A stretch of DNA of 64,000 nt from Chryseobacterium sp. Tr-659. Its GTDB lineage: Bacteria; Bacteroidota; Bacteroidia; Flavobacteriales; Weeksellaceae. Below are positions 42,241 to 51,457 of this stretch, piece after piece (within the stretch, counting starts at the first letter, position 1; each line of letters begins with the position of its first letter). The DNA lies in NCBI RefSeq assembly GCF_011752975.1, contig NZ_VWWP01000013.1, forward strand, positions 39,820 to 103,819, in the 5' to 3' direction. The position numbers and the translations under genes are program-made. The notes beneath the pieces were generated by a model, which searched no databases, had not been told where the DNA came from, and worked only from the letters and a program-made list of their open reading frames with translations.

Positions 42241-44409
42241 TTAAAATTTATATCCGATTGATAATCTCCAGTTACGTGGTGCATTATAGATCCATACATA
42301 CTTATCATCACTTTTGTCATTAGGTGTATTGTAACCCGGATCATAGTAACCGCTGAATAATTTTCTGTTGAATGCATTATTGAGCATCAGGTTGATATCA
42401 AACTTTTTAGCTCTGTATGTAATCCCAAAATTGGTGTCGAAATAATCAGGAAGAGATTGATTGCCTGAATTTGTTCCAAACCAGGAAACTCTTCCTCCTT
42501 GATATTGATATCCGGCTGAAATTCCGAAACCTTTCAGAATATTGTTACCAAACTGGTAGGTAACCCAGGTGTTCTGAACATTCTTGGCATTACCCGGAGA
42601 TGCTGCTCCAATAAGCTGAGGGTCATTGTCTTTAATTGTTTTAGCATCGGTGTAAGCATAATTGATAATAACATTAAGCCCTTTTACAATTTCACCTTTC
42701 AGATCTGCTTCAAATCCTCTGGCTCTCTGTTCTCCGGAAGCATAATAAAAGGTTTGCGAAGGAGTACTGTTTACAAAATCTTTGGTAAGAATGTTTTTTC
42801 TTCTGATTTCATATACTGCGAAGGTCGTATTCCATTTTCCGTTGAACCAGTCTTTCTTTAACCCGAATTCAATATTCTGCCCATTTAAAGGAGCTGTTAT
42901 AGAACCTGAAATAGTATTGGCTGACTGTGGAGTAAATGTTTTATCAAATATCCCGTAGGCTGAGAAGTTTTCATTAATGGAATAGCTAACACCAACTCTT
43001 GGTGTGAATTCTCCCGCAGTATCCGGTTTCACTACTCCAAGGTTCGGATATCCTGCATACGTTGTACCACTGGTATATCTTCCTGCTAAAGTAACACGAA
43101 GCTTGTTATTGAACATTTCTATTTGATCCTGAGCATAGTACGAAGTATATTTTACACCTTCATCATCATAGAATGCGGCATTTCTGTTCAGATAATATGC
43201 ATTTTGAGGCGGAAGTGTGCTTGGATCAACTCCATAAACAATATTTTGAATATTGATAGTACCGCCGCTTCCCATGGCAGAAAAATCTGCATTGTATTTT
43301 CTATCTCCGTAATCGAATCCGGCAATGATTTTGTGTACGATGTTTCCTGTTTTCAGACTTCCTCTTAAATACGTCTGGAAAATATGGTTTTTCCCTACAG
43401 CCTGCCAGTTGCTAAGGTCTCTTGAAAATAAGTTGGGGTTACCCGGAGTTCTGAAATCTCCCCACCATGAACCTCCGTCATAATTCAAGTCCATATAAGC
43501 ATATTGCGTACTCCATACCCAGTCTTTGAAAAGTTTCTGATCCAGGCTTAAGAATAAACTTTGATCTTTCACCTTAGTTTCTTTGAAATTCGGATCATTG
43601 AAGTTGGTATGAACTCCTAAAGTTGCATATCCTTCTTTTGACATGATGTATGCCCCGGGCTGGTTGAACTTTAAATGCTGGTAATTGTACTGAGCAGTAA
43701 ACGTTGTTGTTTTTGTAGGCCTGAAAGTAATGGAAGGGGCAATTATTATTTTGCTCGTTTTATCATTTTCTACCCATGATTTATTGGAGCTTCCCATTAA
43801 ATTGATACGGTAGTCTAAAACTCCGTCTTTAATAAGTACTCCATCCAGATCAGCTTCTCCTCTGAAAAGATTGTAGCTTCCAGTGGTGAAGCGTACACTA
43901 TTGGCAAACTTTCCGGTAGGTTTTTTGGTTACCACATTATAAAATCCGGCAGGATCTCCCATAGAGCCCATAAATCCGGCAGGGCCTTTTACAAACTCTA
44001 CTCGGTCAATGATGGAAGCATCAGGATTAATAGGTCCCCAGGTAGATGATACATTCATTCCGTTCATAAAAGTGGCTATACTGGCTCCTCTCATGAAAAC
44101 GTTAGAGTAAACATTGTCCCAATGTTCCACTTTTCTGGCTCCGCTTACATTACGAACAATACCTTCAGACATATTGAGTGTAAGCTGATCCGCAAGAACC
44201 TGAGAACTTACAGATTGTACGTTTTGAGGAAGCTCAAGTATCGGAGTCTGGATTCTTAATGATCCGGAAACTTCATTCAGTTTATATTTTTGATAATACC
44301 TTCCGCTGACAACAACTTCTTCTATGTCATTAGATTTGATACTGTCCTTTTTTTGAGCAAAACTTAATATTGAAGTTAATAAGGCAGCTCCTATTGTTAT
44401 TTTTTTCAT
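42241..44409 (-). CDS. TonB-dependent siderophore receptor
   Basis: A 722-residue outer membrane receptor. A signal peptide (ending LSFAQ) covers residues 1-18. A TonB-box-like segment is DIEEVVVSGRY near residue 28. The plug shows the siderophore receptor pattern: LPQNVQSVSSQVLADQ, then FMRGASIATFMNGM, then IDRVEFVKGPAGFMGSMGDP. VVTKKPTGKF marks the end of the plug. The barrel ends with Phe (SIGYKF). FpvA/FhuE-type receptors import ferric siderophores with energy from TonB-ExbBD. It is the second gene of the operon, 34 nt after the first receptor. Confidence 0.92.
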   Translation of the reverse strand: MKKITIGAALLTSILSFAQKKDSIKSNDIEEVVVSGRYYQKYKLNEVSGSLRIQTPILELPQNVQSVSSQVLADQLTLNMSEGIVRNVSGARKVEHWDNVYSNVFMRGASIATFMNGMNVSSTWGPINPDASIIDRVEFVKGPAGFMGSMGDPAGFYNVVTKKPTGKFANSVRFTTGSYNLFRGEADLDGVLIKDGVLDYRINLMGSSNKSWVENDKTSKIIIAPSITFRPTKTTTFTAQYNYQHLKFNQPGAYIMSKEGYATLGVHTNFNDPNFKETKVKDQSLFLSLDQKLFKDWVWSTQYAYMDLNYDGGSWWGDFRTPGNPNLFSRDLSNWQAVGKNHIFQTYLRGSLKTGNIVHKIIAGFDYGDRKYNADFSAMGSGGTINIQNIVYGVDPSTLPPQNAYYLNRNAAFYDDEGVKYTSYYAQDQIEMFNNKLRVTLAGRYTSGTTYAGYPNLGVVKPDTAGEFTPRVGVSYSINENFSAYGIFDKTFTPQSANTISGSITAPLNGQNIEFGLKKDWFNGKWNTTFAVYEIRRKNILTKDFVNSTPSQTFYYASGEQRARGFEADLKGEIVKGLNVIINYAYTDAKTIKDNDPQLIGAASPGNAKNVQNTWVTYQFGNNILKGFGISAGYQYQGGRVSWFGTNSGNQSLPDYFDTNFGITYRAKKFDINLMLNNAFNRKLFSGYYDPGYNTPNDKSDDKYVWIYNAPRNWRLSIGYKF

Positions 44410-44443
44410 TGTTTATAAAGGGGGAAGTAATTATTTTAACAGT

Positions 44444-46630
44444 TTAGAATTTATAAGTAAAGCTTCCGACTACGTTGGCAAGAGGCTGAGCATTCGCAGT
44501 TGTATATCCGTTCCAGTATTTTTCATTCGTAAAGTTGTCTACTTTTACTCCGACTCTGAATTTTGGAGCATCGTAGAATACATTGGCATTCATAACCAGA
44601 TATTTTGGAAGAATGAATGTTCCCATCGTTGTAGAATTTACGATCTTGTTATCACTGGCGTAATTTCCTCCCACACCGAATCCGAGTCCTTTTAAGTTCC
44701 CATCTAAGAACTGGTAGCTGGCATTGAAGTTAACTAACCATGGAGATGATGCTGTTGCAGGTCTTCTGCCAATTACAGAATCATCAGCTTCTGTATATTT
44801 CATATCGTTGTAGCTCACCCCGGCAATTACGGAGAACCCTTTAATCAGATAAGCATTTGCTTCCAGTTCAACTCCCTGGCTGGTTAATGAACCGGCCTGT
44901 CTTTGGATGGCTCTCCCTTGAGTTGTATATCCAATATTAAGAAGGGTGTTTTTTACTTTGATATTGTAATAACTTAAAGTCGTACTAATTCTTCCCTTAA
45001 TAAGGCTGGCTTTGAACCCTCCTTCGAACTGGTTGGCTCTTTCAGGATCAGAAAGCGTAAGATTTGAATCCGTATCGGAAACATAGTATCCGTTGCTCGT
45101 AAAGCTGTTCTGATAATTTCCAAAGACAGACATCTTATCCTGAATAATTTGGTATACAATTCCAAGTTTTGGAGACCATGCTCCCTGCGTATATGCTGAA
45201 GTAACGATTTGCCCAGTCTGGCCACCTTTGAAATCTACATTTTCATAACGTAAGGAAGTAAGGATATTCAATCCGGTGAAGGGAGTTATAACATTGGAAA
45301 TATAGGCACTGTAAATGTCTTTTTTTCCTACGTTTATATAAGTGTTATTAGTGGCGAAACCTGATTGGCTTTGTAAAGTTTTGTATTTCTCTGCTAGTGT
45401 TTGTCCATTTAAATTTGAATAGTTTCCTCCAAACGGAACCCAGTCAAAATCAGTAAACATGAAATATTGATTATCATTCACCCGCATATAATCAAACCCG
45501 GCTACTGTTCTGTTTCTTACACTTCCGATTTTAAAATCAGCATTGAAATTCTGTTGCAGCTGCAAATAAGTTCTTTTGCTGTCTTTCGTAGATTGGTCAG
45601 CTCTTTGTACTCCTATCTCTGCAGAATTATTCGGATTGGGAGCAAAATAGAAATAAGGATTGAAACCATCTGAATAAGAGTATGACGTACTTACATTAGT
45701 TGATGATTTTATATGCTCATTGATTTTATAATTAACCTGTCCGAAAAAATTTCTTGCTTTGGCCGTAGTTTTAAGACCGTCACCCGCATACGTTTGTTTA
45801 TAATCATATCCCAGTTTTTCCATTTTATCCATGCTGTCTGCTCCTAATTGAGAGCCCGGAAAATAGAAGAAAAATGCAGTTTCCGGGTAAGCGTTCGTCT
45901 CGAACATTTCCAGCTCAGTGTTAATTTCTAAATTATCTGTGGGGCGATAGGTTAGGGAAGGAGTGAATGCATAGAATGAATTTTTAGCATTGGTCTTCTG
46001 GAAAGTTCCCTGGTTAGTATAAGCGGTATTTAATCGGAATAATAACTTTTTATCATTAGTAAGGGGAGCATTTACATCGGCCTGAACTCTGTAATAGTTA
46101 TAACTTCCTCCCGCTAAAGAAACCGCTCCACCAAAAGTTTCATAAGGTTTTTTTGTTATTCTGTTCACAACCCCTCCATAAGAGGTTACATTACTTCCGA
46201 ACAAAGTGGCTGATGGACCTTTTAGGATTTCTATTCGTTCAATGTTTATCGCATCCATTGAGGTGGTAATAGGAGCTACCATTCCATTTCTGATGGAGTT
46301 TCCAGCTACAAAACCTCTTAAGTTAATATAAATTCCTCCATCTCCGGCTCTGTTAGTAGCGCTCCACATTTTCTGAGCTCCGGCAACATTCCTGAAAGCA
46401 TCATCTACTGTGAATAAAAGCTGGTTTTCTAAAATTCCTTTCCCGATTGAAGAATATACCTGCGGATCTTCTATCGCCTTCAGAGGCATTTTGTTAGAAT
46501 AATCACTATCCTTCTTGACATATGTATTGATGACTACCTCGTCAATGCTTTTTGTGGCTAAAGAATCTTTTTTTTGGGCAGAAACCAGCATTGTTCCCAA
46601 TGCGGAAGCACAGATCAGTACATTTTTCAT
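44444..46630 (-). CDS. TonB-dependent siderophore receptor, first gene of the iron operon
   Basis: A 728-residue receptor from the ATG at 46630. A TTG three codons upstream is less likely, because MKNVLICASALG is a normal signal start and the cleavage region is MLVSAQ. The plug contains INLRGFVAGNSIRNGMVAP and IERIEILKGPSATLFGSNVT, then NRITKKPYETFGG. The barrel ends with Phe (SFTYKF). It is similar in layout to the next receptor but clearly diverged. A Fur-like box overlaps its promoter, so the whole operon is probably repressed when iron is plentiful. Confidence 0.9.
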   Translation of the reverse strand: MKNVLICASALGTMLVSAQKKDSLATKSIDEVVINTYVKKDSDYSNKMPLKAIEDPQVYSSIGKGILENQLLFTVDDAFRNVAGAQKMWSATNRAGDGGIYINLRGFVAGNSIRNGMVAPITTSMDAINIERIEILKGPSATLFGSNVTSYGGVVNRITKKPYETFGGAVSLAGGSYNYYRVQADVNAPLTNDKKLLFRLNTAYTNQGTFQKTNAKNSFYAFTPSLTYRPTDNLEINTELEMFETNAYPETAFFFYFPGSQLGADSMDKMEKLGYDYKQTYAGDGLKTTAKARNFFGQVNYKINEHIKSSTNVSTSYSYSDGFNPYFYFAPNPNNSAEIGVQRADQSTKDSKRTYLQLQQNFNADFKIGSVRNRTVAGFDYMRVNDNQYFMFTDFDWVPFGGNYSNLNGQTLAEKYKTLQSQSGFATNNTYINVGKKDIYSAYISNVITPFTGLNILTSLRYENVDFKGGQTGQIVTSAYTQGAWSPKLGIVYQIIQDKMSVFGNYQNSFTSNGYYVSDTDSNLTLSDPERANQFEGGFKASLIKGRISTTLSYYNIKVKNTLLNIGYTTQGRAIQRQAGSLTSQGVELEANAYLIKGFSVIAGVSYNDMKYTEADDSVIGRRPATASSPWLVNFNASYQFLDGNLKGLGFGVGGNYASDNKIVNSTTMGTFILPKYLVMNANVFYDAPKFRVGVKVDNFTNEKYWNGYTTANAQPLANVVGSFTYKF

Positions 46631-46647
46631 GAAAGTCAAATTTTCTG

Positions 46648-46676
46648 CAAATATATTATTTTTAACTATTCTAAAT
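46648..46676 (-). promoter_or_regulatory. Promoter of the iron uptake operon with a Fur-like operator
   Basis: The -7 box TATATTTG (46655-46648, minus strand) lies 17 nt upstream of the first receptor start. Directly upstream is ATTTAGAATAGTTAAAAAT (46676-46658), an imperfect 19-bp inverted repeat with ATTT-rich arms that resembles a Fur box and would lie between -33 and -7. A repressor bound there would block the promoter. Confidence 0.5.
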
Positions 46677-46725
46677 AAATAATCAAATTGATATTTATCA
46701 TGAAATTATTATATACTGAATAGTA

Positions 46726-46759
46726 AAAACCCGCTCCAGTCAATGCTGAAGCGGGTTTT
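46726..46759 (-). terminator. Rho-independent terminator of secA
   Basis: A 14-bp stem with one mismatch (46726-46739 with 46746-46759; AAAACCCGCT core) gives a U-tract on the minus strand. It separates secA from the iron operon. Confidence 0.85.
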
Positions 46760-46781
46760 GTGTAGTATTGTTAATTTTTCC

Positions 46782-49700
46782 TTACGCTGGAATTTCTCCT
46801 TTGTATAAGAAAGAAATGATTTCTTTATTTAATTTATCGATCATTTCACTGAATAAGTGGAAAGATTCCTGCTTATAGATCACTAATGGATCTTTCTGCT
46901 CGTATACGGCTCCCTGAGAAGATCTTCTCAAGTCATCCATTTCACGAAGGTGAAGTTTCCAGTTTTCATCAATGATTGATAATGTGATATTCTTTTCAAA
47001 ATCGTTTACTAAGCTTTCACACTGCGTTTCATAAGCTTCTTTTAAATCAGCTACGATAGTCATTGTTTTGTGCCCGTCTGTGAAAGGAACCTGAATCATT
47101 TTGAACATTGAACCCTGATTCTGGTATACATTCTCAATGATTGGGAACGATTTTTCTTTCAATAGGTCCAATTTCATTCTGTAGTCTTCCTGAGCAGCTT
47201 TGAATAGGATATTGGTAAGGTCCTGAACCGTTTTGCTCTTGAAGTCGTCTTCAGAAACAGGAGATTCCATGGTGAAAGTCTTGATGATCTCATATTCGAA
47301 ATCTTTATAATTTCCATTTGCCTTTCCTTTCGCAACGATAGAATTAGCAACATCGAAAATCATATTCGTGATATCATATTTCAGGTGGTCTCCAAATAAA
47401 GCGTTCTTTCTTCTCTTGTAGATAACATCACGTTGTTTGTTCATTACGTCATCATATTCAAGAAGTCTCTTTCTTGTTCCGAAGTTGTTTTCTTCTACTT
47501 TCTTCTGAGCTCTTTCAATAGACTTACTGATCATAGAGTGCTGAATAACTTCTCCCTCCTTATGACCCATTCTGTCCATCATTTTAGCGATTCTCTCAGA
47601 ACCGAACAAACGCATTAAATTATCTTCAAGAGATACATAGAACTGAGAACTTCCCGGATCTCCCTGACGTCCCGCTCTACCTCTTAGCTGTCTGTCAACA
47701 CGTCTTGAATCGTGTCTTTCTGTACCGATGATAGCTAAACCTCCCGCATCTTTTACTGCTTTTGAAAGCTTAATGTCGGTACCACGACCTGCCATGTTTG
47801 TTGCTATCGTTACTACTCCCGGTTGTCCTGCACCTGCTACGATTTCTGCTTCTTTTTTGTGAAGTTTCGCGTTCAGTACCTGGTGTGGAATTTTTCTTAA
47901 TTGAAGTGCCTTTGAAAGTAACTGAGAAATTTCAACAGAAGTGGTACCCACCAATACTGGTCTTCCAGCTGCTGTTAATTTTTCAACCTCTTCAATTACG
48001 GCATTATATTTTTCTCTGTTAGTCTTATACACTAAATCTTGTCTGTCATGTCTTAAAATAGGACGGTTGGTAGGAATGACCACTACGTCTAATTTATAGA
48101 TTTCCCAAAGTTCTCCTGCTTCAGTTTCGGCAGTACCGGTCATTCCCGCAAGTTTGTTGTACATACGGAAGTAATTCTGAAGGGTAATGGTAGCAAAAGT
48201 TTGGGTAGCCGCTTCAATTTTTACATTTTCTTTCGCTTCAATCGCCTGGTGAAGACCGTCTGAATAACGACGTCCCTCCATGATACGACCTGTCTGCTCA
48301 TCAACGATTTTTACTTCCCCATCAATAACTACATACTCATCATCTTTTTCAAATAATGTATAAGCTTTCAATAGCTGGCTCATCGTGTGAACACGTTCAG
48401 ATTTTTCAGCAAAATCAGCAAAAAGTCTTTCCTTAGCTTCAAATTCATCCTCTTTAGAAAGGTTTTTAGCTTCCACTTCAGCAATTTCAGTTCCGATATC
48501 CGGAAGTACGAAGAAGTTAGGATCAGAGTTTCCTTGAGACATGTATTCAACACCTTTGTCTGTAAGGTCAACCTGATTGTTCTTTTCCTCGATAACGAAG
48601 TAAAGATCTTTATCTACGATCGGCATATCACGGTTGTTGTCCTGCATATATTGCGCTTCAACTTTCTGAAGCAATGCTCTGTTTCCGCTTTCCGATAAGA
48701 ATTTGATTAATTGTCTGTTTTTTGGAAGACCTCTGTATGCCTGAAGCAATTTGAATCCTCCTTCTTTGGTATTTCCTGCAGCGATTAATTTTTTCGCTTC
48801 ATTGAAAATGGCAGAAACTGTTTTCTTTTGTACTTCAACGATTCTGTCGATAGAAGGCTTAAGAACATCAAACTCCTGTCTGTCTCCCTGAGGAACCGGA
48901 CCGGAAATAATCAAAGGTGTTCTTGCATCATCTACCAATACAGAGTCAACCTCATCCACGATAGCAAAGTTAAGTTCTCTTTGTACCAGTTCTGAAGGTG
49001 AAGTTACCATGTTATCTCTCAGGTAATCGAAACCGAATTCGTTGTTCGTTCCGTAAGTAATATCTGAGTTGTATGCTTTTCTTCTTCCGTCAGAGTTAGG
49101 CTGGTGGTTATCGATACAATCGATAGACATTCCGTGGAACTGGTAAAGAGGTCCCATCCATGCCGAGTCTCTCTTCGCAAGATAGTCGTTCACGGTTACA
49201 ACGTGTACTCCTCTTTCAGGAAGTGAATTTAAGTAAATAGGTAATGTTCCTACCAAAGTTTTACCTTCACCGGTTGCCATTTCGGCAATTTTACCGCTGT
49301 GAAGAATAATACCTCCGATAAACTGAACATCATAGTGGACCATATCCCAAACTACAGGAGTTCCGGCTGCGTCCCATGAGTTTTTCCAAACAGCTTGGTC
49401 TCCCTGAATTTCAACGAAATCTTTCCCTGCAGCAGCGAGTTCTCTATCCCAGTCACTTGCTGTTACACGGATTTCTCCATTCTGAGCCCATCTTCTTGCC
49501 GTTTCTTTTATCAATGCAAAAGCTTCGGGAAGAACCTGAATCAGAACTTTTTCTTCAATCTCATATGATTCTTTTTTTAGAGACTCAATTTTTGAGAAAA
49601 GAGCTTCTTTTTCGTCAACGTTTGTTGAATTTTTTATCTGCTCTTTAATCTGTTCTATTTGAGCTGTGATCTTGCTGGTTGAAGATTTTATATTCTCTTT

Positions 49701-49856
49701 AAACTCAGCCGTTTTTTGTCTCAACCCATCATCCGACAATTGTTGAATGTTAGGTTCTACAGCTTTGATTTTTGTTACAACTTTTTTTACTTCTTTTAGG
49801 TCCTGCGCTTTTTTGTCTCCCAAAAACCCTTTAAGAACTTTGTTTAAAAAACTCAT
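46782..49856 (-). CDS. secA: Preprotein translocase ATPase SecA
   Basis: The motor that drives unfolded proteins through SecYEG. Walker A is MATGEGKTLVGTLP near residue 190 and Walker B is VDEVDSVLVDDARTP near residue 295. Helicase motifs TNMAGRGTDIKL and RQLRGRAGRQGDPG are near residues 690 and 725. At 1024 residues it is longer than E. coli SecA (901). The extra length is mainly an insertion around residues 320-450, which I associate with Bacteroidota SecA. The C-terminal zinc-binding tail is absent; the protein ends LYKGEIPA. It is preceded by a large word-repeat spacer. Confidence 0.97.
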   Translation of the reverse strand: MSFLNKVLKGFLGDKKAQDLKEVKKVVTKIKAVEPNIQQLSDDGLRQKTAEFKENIKSSTSKITAQIEQIKEQIKNSTNVDEKEALFSKIESLKKESYEIEEKVLIQVLPEAFALIKETARRWAQNGEIRVTASDWDRELAAAGKDFVEIQGDQAVWKNSWDAAGTPVVWDMVHYDVQFIGGIILHSGKIAEMATGEGKTLVGTLPIYLNSLPERGVHVVTVNDYLAKRDSAWMGPLYQFHGMSIDCIDNHQPNSDGRRKAYNSDITYGTNNEFGFDYLRDNMVTSPSELVQRELNFAIVDEVDSVLVDDARTPLIISGPVPQGDRQEFDVLKPSIDRIVEVQKKTVSAIFNEAKKLIAAGNTKEGGFKLLQAYRGLPKNRQLIKFLSESGNRALLQKVEAQYMQDNNRDMPIVDKDLYFVIEEKNNQVDLTDKGVEYMSQGNSDPNFFVLPDIGTEIAEVEAKNLSKEDEFEAKERLFADFAEKSERVHTMSQLLKAYTLFEKDDEYVVIDGEVKIVDEQTGRIMEGRRYSDGLHQAIEAKENVKIEAATQTFATITLQNYFRMYNKLAGMTGTAETEAGELWEIYKLDVVVIPTNRPILRHDRQDLVYKTNREKYNAVIEEVEKLTAAGRPVLVGTTSVEISQLLSKALQLRKIPHQVLNAKLHKKEAEIVAGAGQPGVVTIATNMAGRGTDIKLSKAVKDAGGLAIIGTERHDSRRVDRQLRGRAGRQGDPGSSQFYVSLEDNLMRLFGSERIAKMMDRMGHKEGEVIQHSMISKSIERAQKKVEENNFGTRKRLLEYDDVMNKQRDVIYKRRKNALFGDHLKYDITNMIFDVANSIVAKGKANGNYKDFEYEIIKTFTMESPVSEDDFKSKTVQDLTNILFKAAQEDYRMKLDLLKEKSFPIIENVYQNQGSMFKMIQVPFTDGHKTMTIVADLKEAYETQCESLVNDFEKNITLSIIDENWKLHLREMDDLRRSSQGAVYEQKDPLVIYKQESFHLFSEMIDKLNKEIISFLYKGEIPA

Positions 49857-49865
49857 AAATTATTT

Positions 49866-49983
49866 GCTTTATGCTTAATGCAAAATGCTTTAAGCGTTTT
49901 AAATAACACGCTTATCGTGTAAATTAATATATAAAAAAGGGCAAAAAAGCTCTAAGCATGCAGCCTAAAGCTTATCGCTTTAT
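49866..49983. repeat. Two 7-nt word arrays between secA and the DUF2795 gene
   Basis: Left array from 49866: GCTTTAT, GCTTAAT, GCAAAAT, GCTTTAA, GCGTTTT. Right array from 49949: GCTCTAA, GCATGCA, GCCTAAA, GCTTATC, GCTTTAT, ending at the DUF2795 stop codon. Both are in exact 7-nt register and start GC, as in the mraY/murD spacer. An ACACG-CTTAT-CGTGT hairpin (49906-49920) lies between them. Confidence 0.85.
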
Positions 49984-50204
49984 TAATATTCGTCCTCGTT
50001 CCAAAGGAAGTCTTCATCTGTTGGATAATCGCTCCAAACTTCCTCGATAGATTCATAAATTTCTCCTTCATCTTCAATAGCCTGAAGGTTTTCAACTACT
50101 TCCATTGGTGCACCAGTTCTGATTGCGTAGTCAATAAGCTCTGCTTTTGTCATTGGCCAAGGTGCGTCACTTAGATATGAAGCTAATTCTAATGTCCAGT
50201 ACAT
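49983..50204 (-). CDS. DUF2795 domain-containing protein
   Basis: A 73-residue acidic protein. The DUF2795 pattern is clear: YLSDAPWPMTKAELIDYAIR, followed by a helix with EVVENLQAIEDEGEIYESIEEVW. Such proteins are short, probably helical, and have no known function. The acidic C-terminus (DEDFLWNEDEY) is typical of the Bacteroidota form. It has its own -7 box 18 nt upstream of the start. It lies upstream of secA in the same direction, which is a frequent arrangement in this group as far as I recall. Confidence 0.88.
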   Translation of the reverse strand: MYWTLELASYLSDAPWPMTKAELIDYAIRTGAPMEVVENLQAIEDEGEIYESIEEVWSDYPTDEDFLWNEDEY

Positions 50205-50221
50205 AATTTTCTAATTTTTTG

Positions 50222-50229
50222 CAAAAGTA
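50222..50229 (-). promoter_or_regulatory. -7 promoter box of the DUF2795 gene
   Basis: TACTTTTG on the minus strand (50229-50222) matches TAnnTTTG and is followed by C. No clear -33 TTG is seen. Confidence 0.5.
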
Positions 50230-50339
50230 TAAAAATAGGTTGTATAATAAACTTTTTTATACTTGATTTTCAATTCTTTTTATAATTTTTTCTTATAAAT
50301 GACTGTCATAACCGGATGGCAGCTATGTCATCAATTTAC

Positions 50340-51368
50340 TTAATGTCGTTTTCTCAAAAACCATTCCACAAATTTTTTTATGCCATTTTGGAAGTCTGTG
50401 CCAGGGTGATATCCTATTAAATCTTTCGCTTTGGTAATATCGGCATTGGTTTTTATGACATCTCCGGGCTGCATTGGCAGAATTTTTTTATTGGCAGTTT
50501 TTCCCAAAGCATTTTCCAGCGTTGTTACCATTTCGGATAAAGTGACTACTTCGTTTTCTCCAAGGTTAAGGATCTCATAAACTCCGTTATTCTTTTCAAG
50601 ATAAAGGATGGATCGGAGTATTCCGTCAATTATATCATCTATATAAGTATAATCTCTCGCGGTATTTCCGTCACCATAGAAAGGGATCTCTTGTTCATTG
50701 GAAATTAGTTTTGCGAATTTATGAATGGCAAGGTCGGGTCTTTGTCTTGGGCCATAAACTGTAAAAAACCTAAGCTGGATCATATCTATATGATAAAGCT
50801 TATGATAAACGTGCCCTATTACTTCACCGCTTTTCTTAGTTGATGCGTATGGAGAAATAGGATTGTCTACATTATCTGTTTCAGAAAAAGGAGTTTTTTC
50901 ATTATTTCCATAAACACTTGAAGAGGAAGCACAAATAAATTTTTTAATATTAAAATCTTTACATAACTCCCAGAGGTTCATTGTTCCTCGTACATTTACC
51001 TCTTCATATTCCAAAGGTCTTTCAATAGATGGGCGGACACCTGCAAGCGCAGCAAGATGAATCACCATATCGATGGAATGATTTTTAAAGATGTTTTCAA
51101 GTCCGTTTTTATCCCGGATGTCCTGATAATAAAGAGTGTATTGCCCGGTGTTAGAGAGAGAAATTAAACGGTTGATATCCTTGGTTTTATCGGAGAATTC
51201 AAAATCCGAAATTTTCCCGATAGACTCTAAAGTATTTTTAATTTTTACCTGATAGGGATAGAAATCATCAAAATTGTCAATGTTTATGACAGAATGTCCA
51301 TTTCTTAATAATTGTTCAATTAAATGGGAACCAATAAATCCACTGCCACCTGTTATAAGATAAATCAT
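50340..51368 (-). CDS. NAD-dependent nucleotide-sugar epimerase, probably UDP-glucuronate 4-epimerase type
   Basis: An extended short-chain dehydrogenase of 342 residues. The NAD loop GGSGFIGSHLIEQLL is at residues 7-21. The catalytic Ser/Thr lies in CASSSSVYGNNEKTPF near residue 122 and the YxxxK pair in SPYASTKKSGEVIGH near residue 150. LRFFTVYGPRQRPDLAIHKF near residue 175 is the pattern of UDP-glucuronate epimerases. It makes an activated sugar for surface polysaccharide or glycan synthesis. No glycosyltransferase gene is adjacent, so it acts as a stand-alone supplier here. It is divergent from the DUF2797 gene. Confidence 0.88.
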   Translation of the reverse strand: MIYLITGGSGFIGSHLIEQLLRNGHSVINIDNFDDFYPYQVKIKNTLESIGKISDFEFSDKTKDINRLISLSNTGQYTLYYQDIRDKNGLENIFKNHSIDMVIHLAALAGVRPSIERPLEYEEVNVRGTMNLWELCKDFNIKKFICASSSSVYGNNEKTPFSETDNVDNPISPYASTKKSGEVIGHVYHKLYHIDMIQLRFFTVYGPRQRPDLAIHKFAKLISNEQEIPFYGDGNTARDYTYIDDIIDGILRSILYLEKNNGVYEILNLGENEVVTLSEMVTTLENALGKTANKKILPMQPGDVIKTNADITKAKDLIGYHPGTDFQNGIKKFVEWFLRKRH

Positions 51369-51401
51369 CTGTAGTTTTTATTAACACAAAAATATAAATT
51401 T

Positions 51402-51409
51402 TACCTTTG
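51402..51409 (+). promoter_or_regulatory. -7 promoter box upstream of the DUF2797 gene
   Basis: TACCTTTG matches TAnnTTTG, 48 nt upstream of the ATG at 51458. A -33 TTG is not evident. Confidence 0.5.
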
Positions 51410-51457
51410 GAAAAATATAATCATTAAATTTACTTAAAAAAGTAATATAAATATAAT

